Origin: Farysia itapuensis | Taxonomy: Eukaryota > Basidiomycota > Ustilaginomycetes > Ustilaginales > Ustilaginaceae | Direction of reading: 5' to 3' | Assembly (NCBI GenBank): GCA_023212645.1 | Contig: JALBYC010000016.1 | Span: 1-64,000 of the forward strand | Length of the DNA stretch: 64,000 nt | In this document: one piece after another, positions 1-9,907 of the stretch | Position numbering within the stretch: the stretch's first letter is position 1 | How the letters are laid out: every line of letters starts with the position of its first letter | The notes under the pieces: generated by a model | The model's input: only the letters and a program-made list of their open reading frames with translations | What the model was told of the DNA's origin: nothing | Database searches by the model: none | Made by a program: the position numbers and the translations under genes

Positions 1-46
1 ACCCTAACCCTAACCCTAACCCTAACCCTAACCCTAACCCTAACCC
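1..46. repeat. Telomeric repeat tract (CCCTAA)n
   Basis: Seven and two-thirds uninterrupted copies of CCCTAA run from the first base and then stop abruptly at a non-repeat sequence. This is the C-rich strand of the TTAGGG telomere used by many fungi, read towards the chromosome interior. The window therefore starts at a true chromosome end, although the short tract shows only the inner edge or a trimmed part of the telomere. Confidence 0.97.
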
Positions 47-1790
47 AGGCTGCGTTTTGCGAGCCCTCACGCGTCGCTACAGTGGCTTTTCGACATCCTT
101 CAAACGTTGTGACTCTTTTCCGACAGATGACTCTGTCCGCTGCCTCCGCCTCCGCCCGCCTTTCATTCTCTCCCTCCGCACGCTGACCCGGTCACTCTCT
201 GTCGCTCCTTTGAATTCTCATCTCGACGCTTTCTGTTCTTGCTCATAGATTCATTGCGATGTGTGAAACGAAACCGCGAGGTATGTCTGCGACGTTGTGC
301 TTGGTGTCTTTGTTGGAGCGTAGCTTTGCGTGCTATATCTTGCGCCACAAAACAGTGTCCGCGCCGTAGTTTTTTACCCACTGTCATGATAAAGATGTCA
401 GATGAAGGGATCTCGACTCGAATCCAACTCACTACGACTTTTTTAGGACCCTTGCCGTTAAACGTCGACATCCATTGCTACGACGCTAGACCGAGAGGCT
501 CTCGGCAGCGGAGCCACCACTCTCGTGGACAAAGGAGTGTCTACACTCCGGCGATCGACAGCGTATTTCTCGACCGCGGCTGCTGTGTCGACAACCGCGT
601 CGATTACTTCGTTTAAAGACTTGAATTGGCGCCCGGCCAAGGCTGTCTTTATGTTCGCCTTCAGCCACCCTTTGTACTGATTGTCTGAACTGGAAGCCAT
701 TGTGAAGTATTGGCGAGTGAAATCTTGGTTGTTTAAGGGTGCTTGAATGTAAGGGTATGGGCCGGAGAGTGGGGAGGGGTTGCCCCATTGCGCCCTTATA
801 TCCTTACTCAGATCAGCGCGCTAGTATGATACATGTCACGCAAGGAGAAGAGAAAGATAAGCGCTGTACTGCTCTGGTTCCCCTTTCGTGCTGGGTAGTC
901 CCTTTAGCTATACATAGTAAATTCTTGGCGTGAGCACTAATCTATGACACGAGCCCTGAACCGATATCTATGGCCAATGTACACTGCCTCGCGCCTGTTT
1001 GGTACGTAACCAACGTCCACTGGTTGCACTTTGACATGGATTTAGACTGGTGCTAGCTACTTGCGGAGCTGGACCAGTGTCATAGACAATGTATGAGGCG
1101 GCTGCTTCACCAGCTATGACACACGCCCAATTGCTCGTTGATGAAACCAACAACATAAGCTCTCACATGTCAGGAATCTGACATGATCGGTAGAGATAGA
1201 TCGGGAGATTGTAGCCACGCATGTAGTTCACTTCACTCCAGAACAGTTCGCTCTCAGTTCTTCTCTCTCATCTGAGGATCTTTCACCTCCTTGCCTGCCT
1301 GTGGTTCGGCCAAAACCTCTCCTTGAGCCAGGCATTGACATCACAATAGTAACAGTGGTGGGGAGAAGTAGCTTAGCGCTACGCATCCGTGTGCCCGTGC
1401 GCTGACGTCCTCATACGCAGTAACCTCAAGGAAATAGTGTATAGAGTTCATTGCACATTACTATTCGTACTCTTCTCTCGTCATCGAAATTTTCTTCTTC
1501 TTCTCGCCGTATGTGGCCGAGTGTCTCACATCTCACATATCTCACCCTGATCAACCAATCGTCCTAACAACAGCAAAGCAAACAGGAGTACAAGGCAAGA
1601 ACCTAAATTTCTTCTGATGGGTGCGAATGTCATGCTGAAGCTGCTTACCGCCCATTCAACCACCCTAAAGCAACTTGCGGTCGGCTGCTACTGCAGTCTG
1701 ACTGCTAAGGATTCGATCGTCGGCAATGAGCTCGGATGACGACTTCTAAGAAGTCAAATGCGCGAAAAGATTTGCTGAAAAGGTGTTGTT
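47..1790. other. Subtelomeric spacer without a convincing gene
   Basis: About 1.7 kb between the telomere and the broken transporter copy. Open frames are short and overlap one another on both strands. The only stretch resembling a known protein is the gag-like scrap at 458-700. I see no RecQ-type helicase coding sequence of the kind often found at smut telomeres and no obvious tandem repeat. Confidence 0.6.
458..700 (-). pseudogene. Possible retrotransposon gag remnant
   Basis: An 80-codon frame starts with a methionine and contains a segment around residues 9-45 (KGWLKAN, then an alternating charged/hydrophobic stretch ending EKYAVDRR). It finishes with a short MDVDV motif. Fungal Ty3/gypsy gag proteins often show a capsid-end helix followed by an ERR/DRR dipeptide and a PMDxD-like segment before the zinc knuckle, which suggested the assignment. 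No zinc knuckle, protease or polymerase follows. If it is gag it is a small fragment, and chance resemblance is possible. Confidence 0.25.
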
Positions 1791-1802
1791 TGATGTCGCA
1801 AT

Positions 1803-3392
1803 TTGTCGCCGTTGTTCAAGGCTGTATGGCCTGCATGCTGGAAGAACAATACGGTCTGCAACGCTCAGTGGGTTCATGCCGTTGACTACCTCGAAATTGT
1901 TGGTATTATCTTTGGACAAATCCTCGTCGGAATCGAGGGCGACTGGGTCGGCCGACGCTTCGGCATGGTTCAAGATGCCCTCGTCATGACACTTGGCTCC
2001 GTCATGCTCACCGCCATGTGGGGCACCTCGCTCAATGGCTGGATCATCTGCTACGCCTGGTCTACCTTCATTTACGGCATTGGTGTCGGCGGAGAGTATC
2101 CTATGACCTCAACTCGTGCTATGGAGAGCACCGAGCCTGGTCGCTCTGGTACTACCGGCGACCGCATGCACCGAGGCCGAAAGGTCGCTCTGTCTTTCCT
2201 CATGCAAGGATGGGGTCAGCTTTTCAATCAAGGCATTCTAATCATACTTCTCCTCTGTTTCCACGGCTCTCTCAATGGTCCTTACTCCGAGACTTCTGCT
2301 CAATGGACCTTCCGCGTTCAGTTCGCCATCATTGCTATCTTCACCCTCTACCTGGCTTACATCCGTTACTACAAGATGAAGTATCAGGACGCAGCCTTGC
2401 AGCGAGCCCGTAAGCGCCTCAACACTTCCGGCTACGATATCAAGTCCCTCAAGCTGTCGCTCAGCCACTACTGGCACAGACTCATCGGTACTGCCGGAGC
2501 TTGGTTTTGCAATGATTTTTTCTTCTACGGCAACAAGATCTTCTCCGGTGTCTTTATTAACATCATCACCAACGGAACAGGTGGCCTCAGCACGACTTGG
2601 GTCTTCAACCTTTACAACATCCTTGTGTCTCTTGTCGGCTACTACTTTGCCGCTATCTTTATGGACCACAAGCAATACGGCCGCAAGTGGATTCAGGCCA
2701 ACGGCTTCCTTGCCGATTTCGTGCTCTTCATTATCGGCGCTGCCATGTTTAACACGCTGACCCAACCTGGCAGCGGCATCAAGGCTTTCCAAGCCATCTA
2801 CTTCTTGTCCTCCTTCTTCAACCAATTCGGTCCCAACTCGACTACCTTCCTGCTAGCTGCCGAGGTTTACCCCGCCTCGATTCGATCCACTTCGCACGGT
2901 GTATCGGCTGCAGTTGGCAAGCTCGGTGCATTGGCTCCCGCCATTCTTTACAACTACATCCCCAACCACACCAAGTTTTGGGTCGTTTCTTGGTTCGGTC
3001 TGGCTGGTTGGATTCTGACCATGGTCTTCGTGCCCGACACCACCGGTCTTGACCTTCGAGAGCAAGAGCGCTACTGGGAATGCGTCGTTCAGGGTCGTGA
3101 ACAAGACTACCACGGAGTCGCAGTACACCCCCGTCACCTGTCGCTCTGGGAACGAGTGGTTCTCAAGAGACACAAGCACTACAATGCCGAGCTTGACCGT
3201 CAACAGAAGATCGACGAGCTCAAGGCGCTCTACGCAGCCTCCAAGAGCACCGAAAAGGACATTGACGATGAGGTACTCGAGGCCGATCTGCAGCAATACT
3301 TCGAAGCGCTCGCCGCTGGCAAGAAGCAAGCTCAGCCTCAGAACGACGAGAAACACCCTTCCAAGCTTGCCGAGATCGAGAAGCGCCTGTAG
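1803..3392 (+). pseudogene. MFS phosphate-type transporter, 3' portion of a broken gene
   Basis: A 529-codon open frame matches the intact transporter at 24800-26812 from just before its PLFQAVWPACW segment to the C-terminus. It includes the GVGGEYPMTSTRAMES loop and the FNQFGPNSTTF segment. Roughly nine in ten residues agree in the stretches compared. The first quarter of the protein is missing: there is no ATG at the 5' edge (the frame opens on TTG), and homology stops near 1790. The missing 5' part of a paralogue lies on the minus strand at 27.84-28.2 kb and breaks at the same codon. The frame itself has no internal stop, so the break looks recent. A truncated protein could start at a downstream ATG but would lack the first membrane segments. 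The family is proton-coupled phosphate/organophosphate MFS permeases; the true substrate is unknown. Confidence 0.85.
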
Positions 3393-3428
3393 ATCCCCCC
3401 GAGATCGAGAAGCGACTGTAGATCCCCC
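3371..3428 (+). repeat. 29-bp tandem duplication over the stop codon
   Basis: The last codons of the transporter fragment, its TAG stop and the following bases are duplicated head to tail (3371-3399 and 3400-3428), with a single base difference (gcctg versus gactg). The first copy supplies the stop. The duplication leaves the protein end unchanged. Confidence 0.9.
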
Positions 3429-4010
3429 ATTCCTCACTGCTGTACAAAGCAACTTGCATGTAACTACATTCTTCATAATATCTTTCTCGCTCTACCTAAT
3501 ATACATCACCAACCTTCTACGAAACTTGCTTCTGGCTGATAAGAGGGATCCGAGCGTGTACGGCACATGCAAAAATGTAGACCTCCGTGGTCATGATTCT
3601 AGAAGTGTCAAGATACTTTGGGTGCTTCACCGCCCGAGAAAGGGTGGAGACAAGCCGTCTATAGCCTAAACGCGTCGACTTACTTGCCATTTTCAGAATG
3701 TTCCAGCCAGCTAGCGCCCCCGAAAGTCGTTTCAAATCTGTGACGCGGGAAAAACAGTGAGTTCAAGAAGCGATTCGAACCTACGTCTCCCTCAAAATTC
3801 ATCTTCGAATGCATGCCCAACAAGCGGTTCAATACCAAGTCCGCCAACAGGTCAACTATTCTTGGTGTAAAATTCGATTTAAGCAATTATATAACGTCCG
3901 CGATTCGCTGCAAACTCGCAATGGCGCAGATTTCAAATTTCAGTCACACAGGACGCTATTGCAGTGAAGATGGTTGCACCTGCGGTTGACTAGTTTACAT
4001 GCGGAAAAGA
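3429..4010. other. Intergenic region, no gene seen
   Basis: Sequence between the broken transporter and ubc2. It has short open frames only. A stretch near 3755-3870 has a T-loop-like GGTTCGAATC on the minus strand, but the flanking bases do not pair into tRNA stems. Confidence 0.6.
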
Positions 4011-6359
4011 CTATGGGGACAGCGCATCTGTTGGCCCAGCTGTTGACGGACTGGGCTTTGCAGGTGCTGTGTCGGAGGTACTGCCAGCAGCAGTGAAGCG
4101 CGAGTCGACACTCGTGTTGGCTGAGGTGGGAGTTTTGGAGCTAGCTGCTGCTGTTGACGACGAAGAAGAGGTGTAGAGCTTGCCGATGTACCAGCTTGGG
4201 ACCCAGCCTCGGGCGTGGCCCTCACGTTCTTGAACGCAGTACGACCAATGGTTGTAGCGTTTGAACACGCGCAGACGTTCGTCCTTCTTCAGATCGAGAT
4301 CGGCCTCGGCGCTCTGGTAGTCCATGAGCATGATACCAGGCGTGCTTGTACTCATGATCGCAGCGGGTGGAATGGATGTTCGGTTGACATCCTTCGTTCG
4401 TTCCGACGCAGCTGACGATGATGGCACGGTGGGTGTTCGTGGTGCTGATGTGGAAGGCGAGTTGGCTACTTGAAGCGTGAGCGTGCTGCCTGGATCTGCA
4501 ATGTTATTCAGAGGTCGATTCGTCTCTAGTAAACATCCGGCCGGCACCCAGCCGGAGACGGTTTCTGCGCGGTAGCTGAGAGCACTGTCACTTGCTTCGT
4601 CCTCGCCGGTCGGGATACTGTAGCCGACATCACCTGTGCCGTCACCATGACGGTCTCGCAATACGATCCACCAGCCCCTCGCCTTGTTGATGACAACAAA
4701 AGTATCGCCAACATTGACGTCGAATTCGTCATCCCTTTCGGGCATGTAAGGGTAGATAGCTACCGCATAGCTCTTGACTTGCCTGATACGTTCTGGTATA
4801 TCGGCTGCAGGCCCGAGCTCGACCGGCTGAGCTGCATTGGCTACAACAGTCCCAGGCGGGGGCGCGATGAGTGCGACCTTGCGACCATCGCTCCTGGGTG
4901 CTGGCGACTTCTTTGATGTCGGGTTCTTGGCCCGTTCCTGCATCTTGGCTTCCGCCTTGACCTCTGCAATAGCAATAGGTGACTTGACGTCTCGAATATG
5001 GCGCAACATGAAGACAGGGTTCTGCTCATTCTCTTTGAGCTTTTGGAACAACAGCAACGGCTTTTCGTCGTAGCTAAGGCATCGCTCCGTCTTGCCGTAG
5101 CAGATGAACAAGGCATACTTGCGCCAATCGTCATTGATCTTGTACTTTTTCAGCGCGGCAGGCAGAACCTTGTGGCATGGATCGTCAAGCGTGACACGGA
5201 ATGACTTGTATGGGTTGTTTTCCGAGGAGGAAGCAGATGATGAGGGAATTGAGCTGGTAGAGCCTGCTCCCACCGCTGTTGTGCCTTTGCTTGTCTGTTC
5301 GCGGGCAGAATTTGAGCTGAGTGGAGCAGGAACGGGAGTCGAGGGACTCACAGCGACCGGTGATGGACTAGTACCGCTGACTGAGCCAGAACGCGCACGC
5401 AGTACGCCGTTCTGGTCACTCGTGGAGAGGTGGTGCTGGTGCGCGAGTCTGCGCGTAGGACTGATAGCTGTGGCGGTTGGAGCGTATGCGCTGAATGGCG
5501 GGCCGGACTGCGTTGGCGAGATTTCTCCAGACATCAGGGGTGAAGAGATGTTGCTATGCGAATGTGTACCGGCAAATGCTCCTTCATTTCTCACTGCCAT
5601 TGCTGGCTTGAACCCGCTCGCTGAGTGTGAGTGTGAATGGCCGCCGGGTGCAAGGCCAAGTCCGTTCGCAGGAGAAGCAACCTCGTCATAACTGTGCTCT
5701 CCGTATCGACTCGTGCCCTGTTGTCGACCGTTGTACGCCGACGCGAAAGCCGCTCGGGAAGGCGAGATCAGACCACCGAAGCTGCGAGATGTGGGTGAGT
5801 CGAGAGGAAGATTGAACATGGGATCAGAAGCTGGCCCTGACAGCGAGTTTCTACTGCCGTCATGATACGAGCTGGAAACAAGCGATATGGGTGAGTCGGT
5901 CGACTGTGTTTTGACGCCTACATGCCTTGACAAGTTAGCCATGTCGAGCTGAAAGCGGCTGAGATAGTCTGTCAAGCGCATCATTTGCGATTCGAGGATG
6001 CGAATCCTGTCGTCGCGTTGCCGTAGGGCACTGGTTATCTGCGGAGACTGCAGCGGTGTCGCGTCGTGCGTCGCGACAGACTTAGGCACCCAGTCGCCAT
6101 CTTGCAATGGTACCCCGTACTGCGACTTTAGTTTGTATATGCCCGAGTGGATAGCGAGGCGCTGTCCGATGGTGCTCACACCAATGTCTTTGAGTGCGTC
6201 ATCGTCCAGGAGTAAGAGCACATCTCCAGTGATCCCATTCGAGACAAAATCTTTTCCAAGCTTGGGCAGTCCAGTGGCAGACAACCAGTCGGAGACTTGG
6301 TGCTCAGACCACTGACTGACGTGCGTCGTTGGAGAGCTGACAGGACTATAGACACTCAT
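4011..6359 (-). CDS. ubc2: Ubc2-type SAM-RA-SH3-SH3 MAPK adaptor
   Basis: The 782-residue protein has an N-terminal SAM domain (about residues 15-80, WSEHQVSDWL and DDDALKDIG). A Ras-association domain follows (about 378-460, starting NPYKSFRVTLDD). Two SH3-like domains lie in the C-terminal third (about 528-604, with ALYPY-like AIYPYMPERDDEF and GWVPAGCLLE; and about 671-730, MLMDYQSAEADLDL and GWVPSWYIG). Yeast Ste50 has only SAM and RA; the added C-terminal SH3 pair is the arrangement described for Ubc2 of Ustilago maydis. There it links Ras and G-protein signals to the Ubc4/Fuz7/Kpp2 MAP kinase cascade for mating, filamentation and virulence. The start is placed at MSVYSP because the frame upstream is not SAM-like; an in-frame extension of 52 codons exists. 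Serine/proline-rich linkers join the domains. No intron is needed. Confidence 0.92.
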   Translation of the reverse strand: MSVYSPVSSPTTHVSQWSEHQVSDWLSATGLPKLGKDFVSNGITGDVLLLLDDDALKDIGVSTIGQRLAIHSGIYKLKSQYGVPLQDGDWVPKSVATHDATPLQSPQITSALRQRDDRIRILESQMMRLTDYLSRFQLDMANLSRHVGVKTQSTDSPISLVSSSYHDGSRNSLSGPASDPMFNLPLDSPTSRSFGGLISPSRAAFASAYNGRQQGTSRYGEHSYDEVASPANGLGLAPGGHSHSHSASGFKPAMAVRNEGAFAGTHSHSNISSPLMSGEISPTQSGPPFSAYAPTATAISPTRRLAHQHHLSTSDQNGVLRARSGSVSGTSPSPVAVSPSTPVPAPLSSNSAREQTSKGTTAVGAGSTSSIPSSSASSSENNPYKSFRVTLDDPCHKVLPAALKKYKINDDWRKYALFICYGKTERCLSYDEKPLLLFQKLKENEQNPVFMLRHIRDVKSPIAIAEVKAEAKMQERAKNPTSKKSPAPRSDGRKVALIAPPPGTVVANAAQPVELGPAADIPERIRQVKSYAVAIYPYMPERDDEFDVNVGDTFVVINKARGWWIVLRDRHGDGTGDVGYSIPTGEDEASDSALSYRAETVSGWVPAGCLLETNRPLNNIADPGSTLTLQVANSPSTSAPRTPTVPSSSAASERTKDVNRTSIPPAAIMSTSTPGIMLMDYQSAEADLDLKKDERLRVFKRYNHWSYCVQEREGHARGWVPSWYIGKLYTSSSSSTAAASSKTPTSANTSVDSRFTAAGSTSDTAPAKPSPSTAGPTDALSP

Positions 6360-6658
6360 AGCAGCGTTGCGACAAGTCAAAGACGTATGCAGAGCTGTCC
6401 AACTCAAGCTGTTTAGTAGTTGAGGAGCATGTGCATGGCGAGAGCCAAGACAGCGAACAGGACGGAAGAGGGAGGTGGTGGATGAAGCGCAGGCGGTGTA
6501 CGACCAACACCACATTCACGCACGCGTCAAAATAGCAGTCAAAGCAGTCACGCACACGTTCAGTCAATTCGTGGAGGTAAAAAGGTTAGATTTCTTTATT
6601 ACAGATCACGATGCGTATACGATGCGGATAGCAGCTTACTTTCGAAGTAATAGTGGGT

Positions 6659-9580
6659 CTACTCGTTCGACATCGCGATGACCGGATCGATGGCTGCATC
6701 GAATCCATCTGTTTGGGCTGAGCTGTTGTGATTGCGCAGCTCGACTAGGGTTTCGTTGATGTATCGCGCCAGGATATCGTTCTGGTAGGCATGAAGCACC
6801 AATTCATCCTCGACACCGCTAACAGCCTCGATGAATCGTGCTGCAGATTCGACCGCCCACGCTTCGGTGGTTGCGAGAGATGCGTCGCCGTTCGGATTGG
6901 GACGTTCCGTGTCGCCGTCTGGCTTGTCGTCCTGTTCTGGCTTCTTGGCCTCTGCGCTGAAACTGGCTGGAAGAGGCAGTCCGAACTTTTCTTCTCCCTC
7001 TCCTCGAATCATGGCGGCATTTGCGTCGTCCAGCTCGCTGTTCGAAGGTGAGGGTCCAACTTTGCGTAGCAAGTGAGCGGCGTTACGAGCCAGCATTCGC
7101 AGGATCAGAACCGAGATGTAGGCCGGTCCTTGTGGAGAAGGCCAGTCATCAGCACCAGCTGAAGGCGTACGCACGACTTCGAACGTCAGCATCCCAGGAT
7201 TGTCGACCGTACCACTTCCAATGGAGCTTTTGCCATTGCTTTTGGTGGCTTCGCGAAGAGTCATGTCAAATTTGACCCGCTCACCGTCAGCATTTCTCTT
7301 GCCAGAAATGTAACGCGTACCGTTCTCATACTTTGCTTTCTCAAAGTCAGGAGGTGAGCCGGTGTGCTCTGCTTGGGCAGCCTCGTGCTGATCCTCCTCG
7401 TTGACTGTCGTCTTTGCAACATTTTCATAGTCAGGCAAAGGCAACCTGCTCAATTGAATGCTGGCAAGATGTGTCAACACGTGCGACAACAGTACGGCAA
7501 TGGTGGTATCGGCGTCATGAGAGGTCGGCGCCTCAAAATCACATTTTAGCCAGCAACATTTGCCATCGAGGGCAAACTTGGCGTGCGTCTTGGCGTGGCT
7601 CTGCTGGGCTTCCGCCGTCTTGACTGCGGGCGCAGGACACGACCTCCAGCCGCACTGATATGGATTCGTATGATCTCGTTCGTTGACCTCTATGCCTCGG
7701 ATGATAAAGCGGTTCGGGGCGCCGTTTACACCTTGGATGACCATAGCCGCCGCTCCTGGGAAGATTTGGGAGACGGTGCGGATAAGGTCCGCCGCTGGCT
7801 GTAGCGCAACGCTTTGTTCACTGCCGAATTCCTCTTTGTACGTAGTCCAGAACTCCATCTGAGTCACCTCTTTGGTCGCGTTTCCCTTAAACACTGTCTT
7901 CATCCATGCGATTCCTCGTTCTGGTTCAGCGAGTCCGACCAGGTCTTGTCGCTCCTTGAAACTTAAGCGTTTCTTCTGCGCACGTTCTTCGGCGGTTTCG
8001 TTGGCCGTTTTGATGCGCAACTCCCGCTCTTTACGAGCGGTTTCTCTCATCTTGCTAGGAACGGCCTGAGTCCATTCGCGGTGCAGATACAATTTGTGAT
8101 CTCTTTCCCAGACTGTTCGTCCGATCTGAAGGTTGCGAGTGAGAAGACGAACGAGTGCCGCGGCCTTGACGAAGGCCCCTGTAGCATTGTCCGCCACTTG
8201 CTGGTCCGCACTCTCTGGGGTTGCCAGCCCACTTCGGGGTTGAGATCGTGCGGCGGTGAGGCGCAGTCCGTTATTGCCAATGCAAACCAGTTGGTATAAA
8301 AGATCCAGAACCGCTTCGAGCAATTCGAGATCATTCGTGATGGGCAAGAGCTCTACGCACCTCGCCAACAAGCCTGGTGAGGAGGTGCCGTCGGGCAATT
8401 CCATCTCGACAAAAGCCATTTCGTTCCGGTCTATGGCGGCCATGGCGGACAAGCAACGGAGGGAGCCAAGTAGCAAAGCGCGATCGTTGCTGAGGTGGGC
8501 CATTTCCAGCAGCTGGGGAAGGATGTCGTCGCTAGGCAATGGCTCATGTGCGCCGTTGGAGTCGTTCTCGGACGTGTGTATGGTTTCCTGTAGCAACTTT
8601 TGTCGCGGCTGGGCTTTCGTTGATGGTACTGACCATTGTGCTCGCCGAGACAACACGAGTTTGTGCGCGAGAACTTCCAGGATGTCGAGAAAGTACAGGC
8701 GCAGCTCGCTAACTTCATCGAGCTCTGGGTGTGAGTCGGCTGCGTCTTTCGTGCTCACTGAATGATCTAGACAGAAGGAAGGTAGGGCCAGGACATCGCG
8801 AACCAATGTATAGAAGCCTTTGACAGAGCTAAGATGTCGAGCATTGGAGGTTTGCATCGCAAGGTTGCGCAGGATAAGAGCTGATTCCACACCCCTGCGC
8901 AGCAGGTCAGCATGAGCAGGATCCCGAGTCGGCTGAAATGTGGGAGTTGGCGCGTGCTGTAATGCGGACTTGGTGTACCAAGTTGAAGCGCCCTGGAAGC
9001 CGCTTTCGCCGGGGGCGCCTATACCAACGTTGGGGGTATCAGCGGCTTGTTCAAAGTAGCGTGTGTGCCAGCAGGTAGCAGGTTTGCTGGTGATTGCCTC
9101 GCAAACCCTTCGAACGTATGAGAGAAGTACGTCGGACAAACCCGTCAAGCTGTCAAAGGACAGATCACGATGTGAGACTGAATGCTGTGCCAGACGTGAG
9201 AGAGCCCAGTCGATCTGGCTGGGAAGCCCGGATTTGAGTGATAACAAGAGCCGATTGCTGGGGCCGACCTGGACATAGGAAGACTCAAACCCATCGCCGA
9301 CCACCTTGCGCATCCGCCTACGTGCACCAACGTCTTCGCGAGTCGCAGGCCTGACACGGGGCATGTTTGGAGTGTAGGTACCTGCTTGCCTTGAGTATGA
9401 AGGTTGCTGTATGCGAGGCTGTGTACGTGCGTGCATTGGCAACGGCTGCACTTGGCGCTGCTGTGAGTAGGCAAAGGACTGCTGTGGGAGTTGGGGGAGT
9501 TGCGGCTGCAATGAGAGATGCTGGCTTGGAACTGAACGGACACCGTTTGCAGCATCCGGCGATGCTTGTGAGTACGACAT
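6659..9580 (-). CDS. RSC9: RSC9/ARID2-like chromatin-remodelling subunit
   Basis: The predicted protein has 973 residues, starting at MSYSQAS; the longer frame has only a TTG. The N-terminus is rich in Gln and Pro. A long helical armadillo-like middle follows. An RFX-like segment (EFWTTYKEEFG) lies near residue 575. A zinc-finger-like stretch (YQCGWRSC ... HAKTH, then CCWLKC ... HVLTH) lies near residues 640-700. An RFX-type module followed by C2H2-like fingers is the hallmark of Rsc9/ARID2, the subunit of RSC/PBAF-class remodellers that helps target chromatin. The acidic, proline-rich tail is not diagnostic. The gene is divergently transcribed from the Brf-like gene with 327 bp between the starts. 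The Rsc9 identity is a family inference; a generic RFX-domain factor is the alternative. Confidence 0.65.
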   Translation of the reverse strand: MSYSQASPDAANGVRSVPSQHLSLQPQLPQLPQQSFAYSQQRQVQPLPMHARTQPRIQQPSYSRQAGTYTPNMPRVRPATREDVGARRRMRKVVGDGFESSYVQVGPSNRLLLSLKSGLPSQIDWALSRLAQHSVSHRDLSFDSLTGLSDVLLSYVRRVCEAITSKPATCWHTRYFEQAADTPNVGIGAPGESGFQGASTWYTKSALQHAPTPTFQPTRDPAHADLLRRGVESALILRNLAMQTSNARHLSSVKGFYTLVRDVLALPSFCLDHSVSTKDAADSHPELDEVSELRLYFLDILEVLAHKLVLSRRAQWSVPSTKAQPRQKLLQETIHTSENDSNGAHEPLPSDDILPQLLEMAHLSNDRALLLGSLRCLSAMAAIDRNEMAFVEMELPDGTSSPGLLARCVELLPITNDLELLEAVLDLLYQLVCIGNNGLRLTAARSQPRSGLATPESADQQVADNATGAFVKAAALVRLLTRNLQIGRTVWERDHKLYLHREWTQAVPSKMRETARKERELRIKTANETAEERAQKKRLSFKERQDLVGLAEPERGIAWMKTVFKGNATKEVTQMEFWTTYKEEFGSEQSVALQPAADLIRTVSQIFPGAAAMVIQGVNGAPNRFIIRGIEVNERDHTNPYQCGWRSCPAPAVKTAEAQQSHAKTHAKFALDGKCCWLKCDFEAPTSHDADTTIAVLLSHVLTHLASIQLSRLPLPDYENVAKTTVNEEDQHEAAQAEHTGSPPDFEKAKYENGTRYISGKRNADGERVKFDMTLREATKSNGKSSIGSGTVDNPGMLTFEVVRTPSAGADDWPSPQGPAYISVLILRMLARNAAHLLRKVGPSPSNSELDDANAAMIRGEGEEKFGLPLPASFSAEAKKPEQDDKPDGDTERPNPNGDASLATTEAWAVESAARFIEAVSGVEDELVLHAYQNDILARYINETLVELRNHNSSAQTDGFDAAIDPVIAMSNE

Positions 9581-9907
9581 GATCCGTGATGAAGGCTGCG
9601 GAAATGAAGCCAGAGTCGTCGCCAAACTAGCCTAGCGCAGTCAATGCAGACTCTTGATGCGCTTCACGTAGACGGTAACCGCTGCCGCGCCAATCGTGAA
9701 TGCACAACGTAGGTGTAGAGTGTGTGTGTGTAGTGGAAGAGGTTCTTCCATTTTCGCGCGTGTCGTGTCGAAAACACAACGTCGATCTCATTTCATGCGG
9801 CCTAACACTTCCAACGCTATTTCGAGCTTTCGAGCTTTCTAGCTTTTCTGCACTGCATACCCGCTCGCTCTTCTTTCCCGCACACCAACGGCCATGCTGC
9901 GAGCTTC
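9581..9907. promoter_or_regulatory. Shared divergent promoter region
   Basis: This 327-bp interval separates the start codons of the RSC9-like gene (minus) and the Brf-like gene (plus), so it must hold both promoters. It contains a short GT run near 9718-9732 and pyrimidine-rich stretches before the plus-strand ATG. No clear TATA box is seen. A short upstream ATG at 9893 is out of frame with the plus-strand gene. Confidence 0.5.

Noticed and set aside
3755..3870. tRNA-like sequence on the minus strand
   Set aside because: A T-loop-like GGTTCGAATC is present, but the bases on each side do not pair, and no consistent acceptor or anticodon stem could be drawn.
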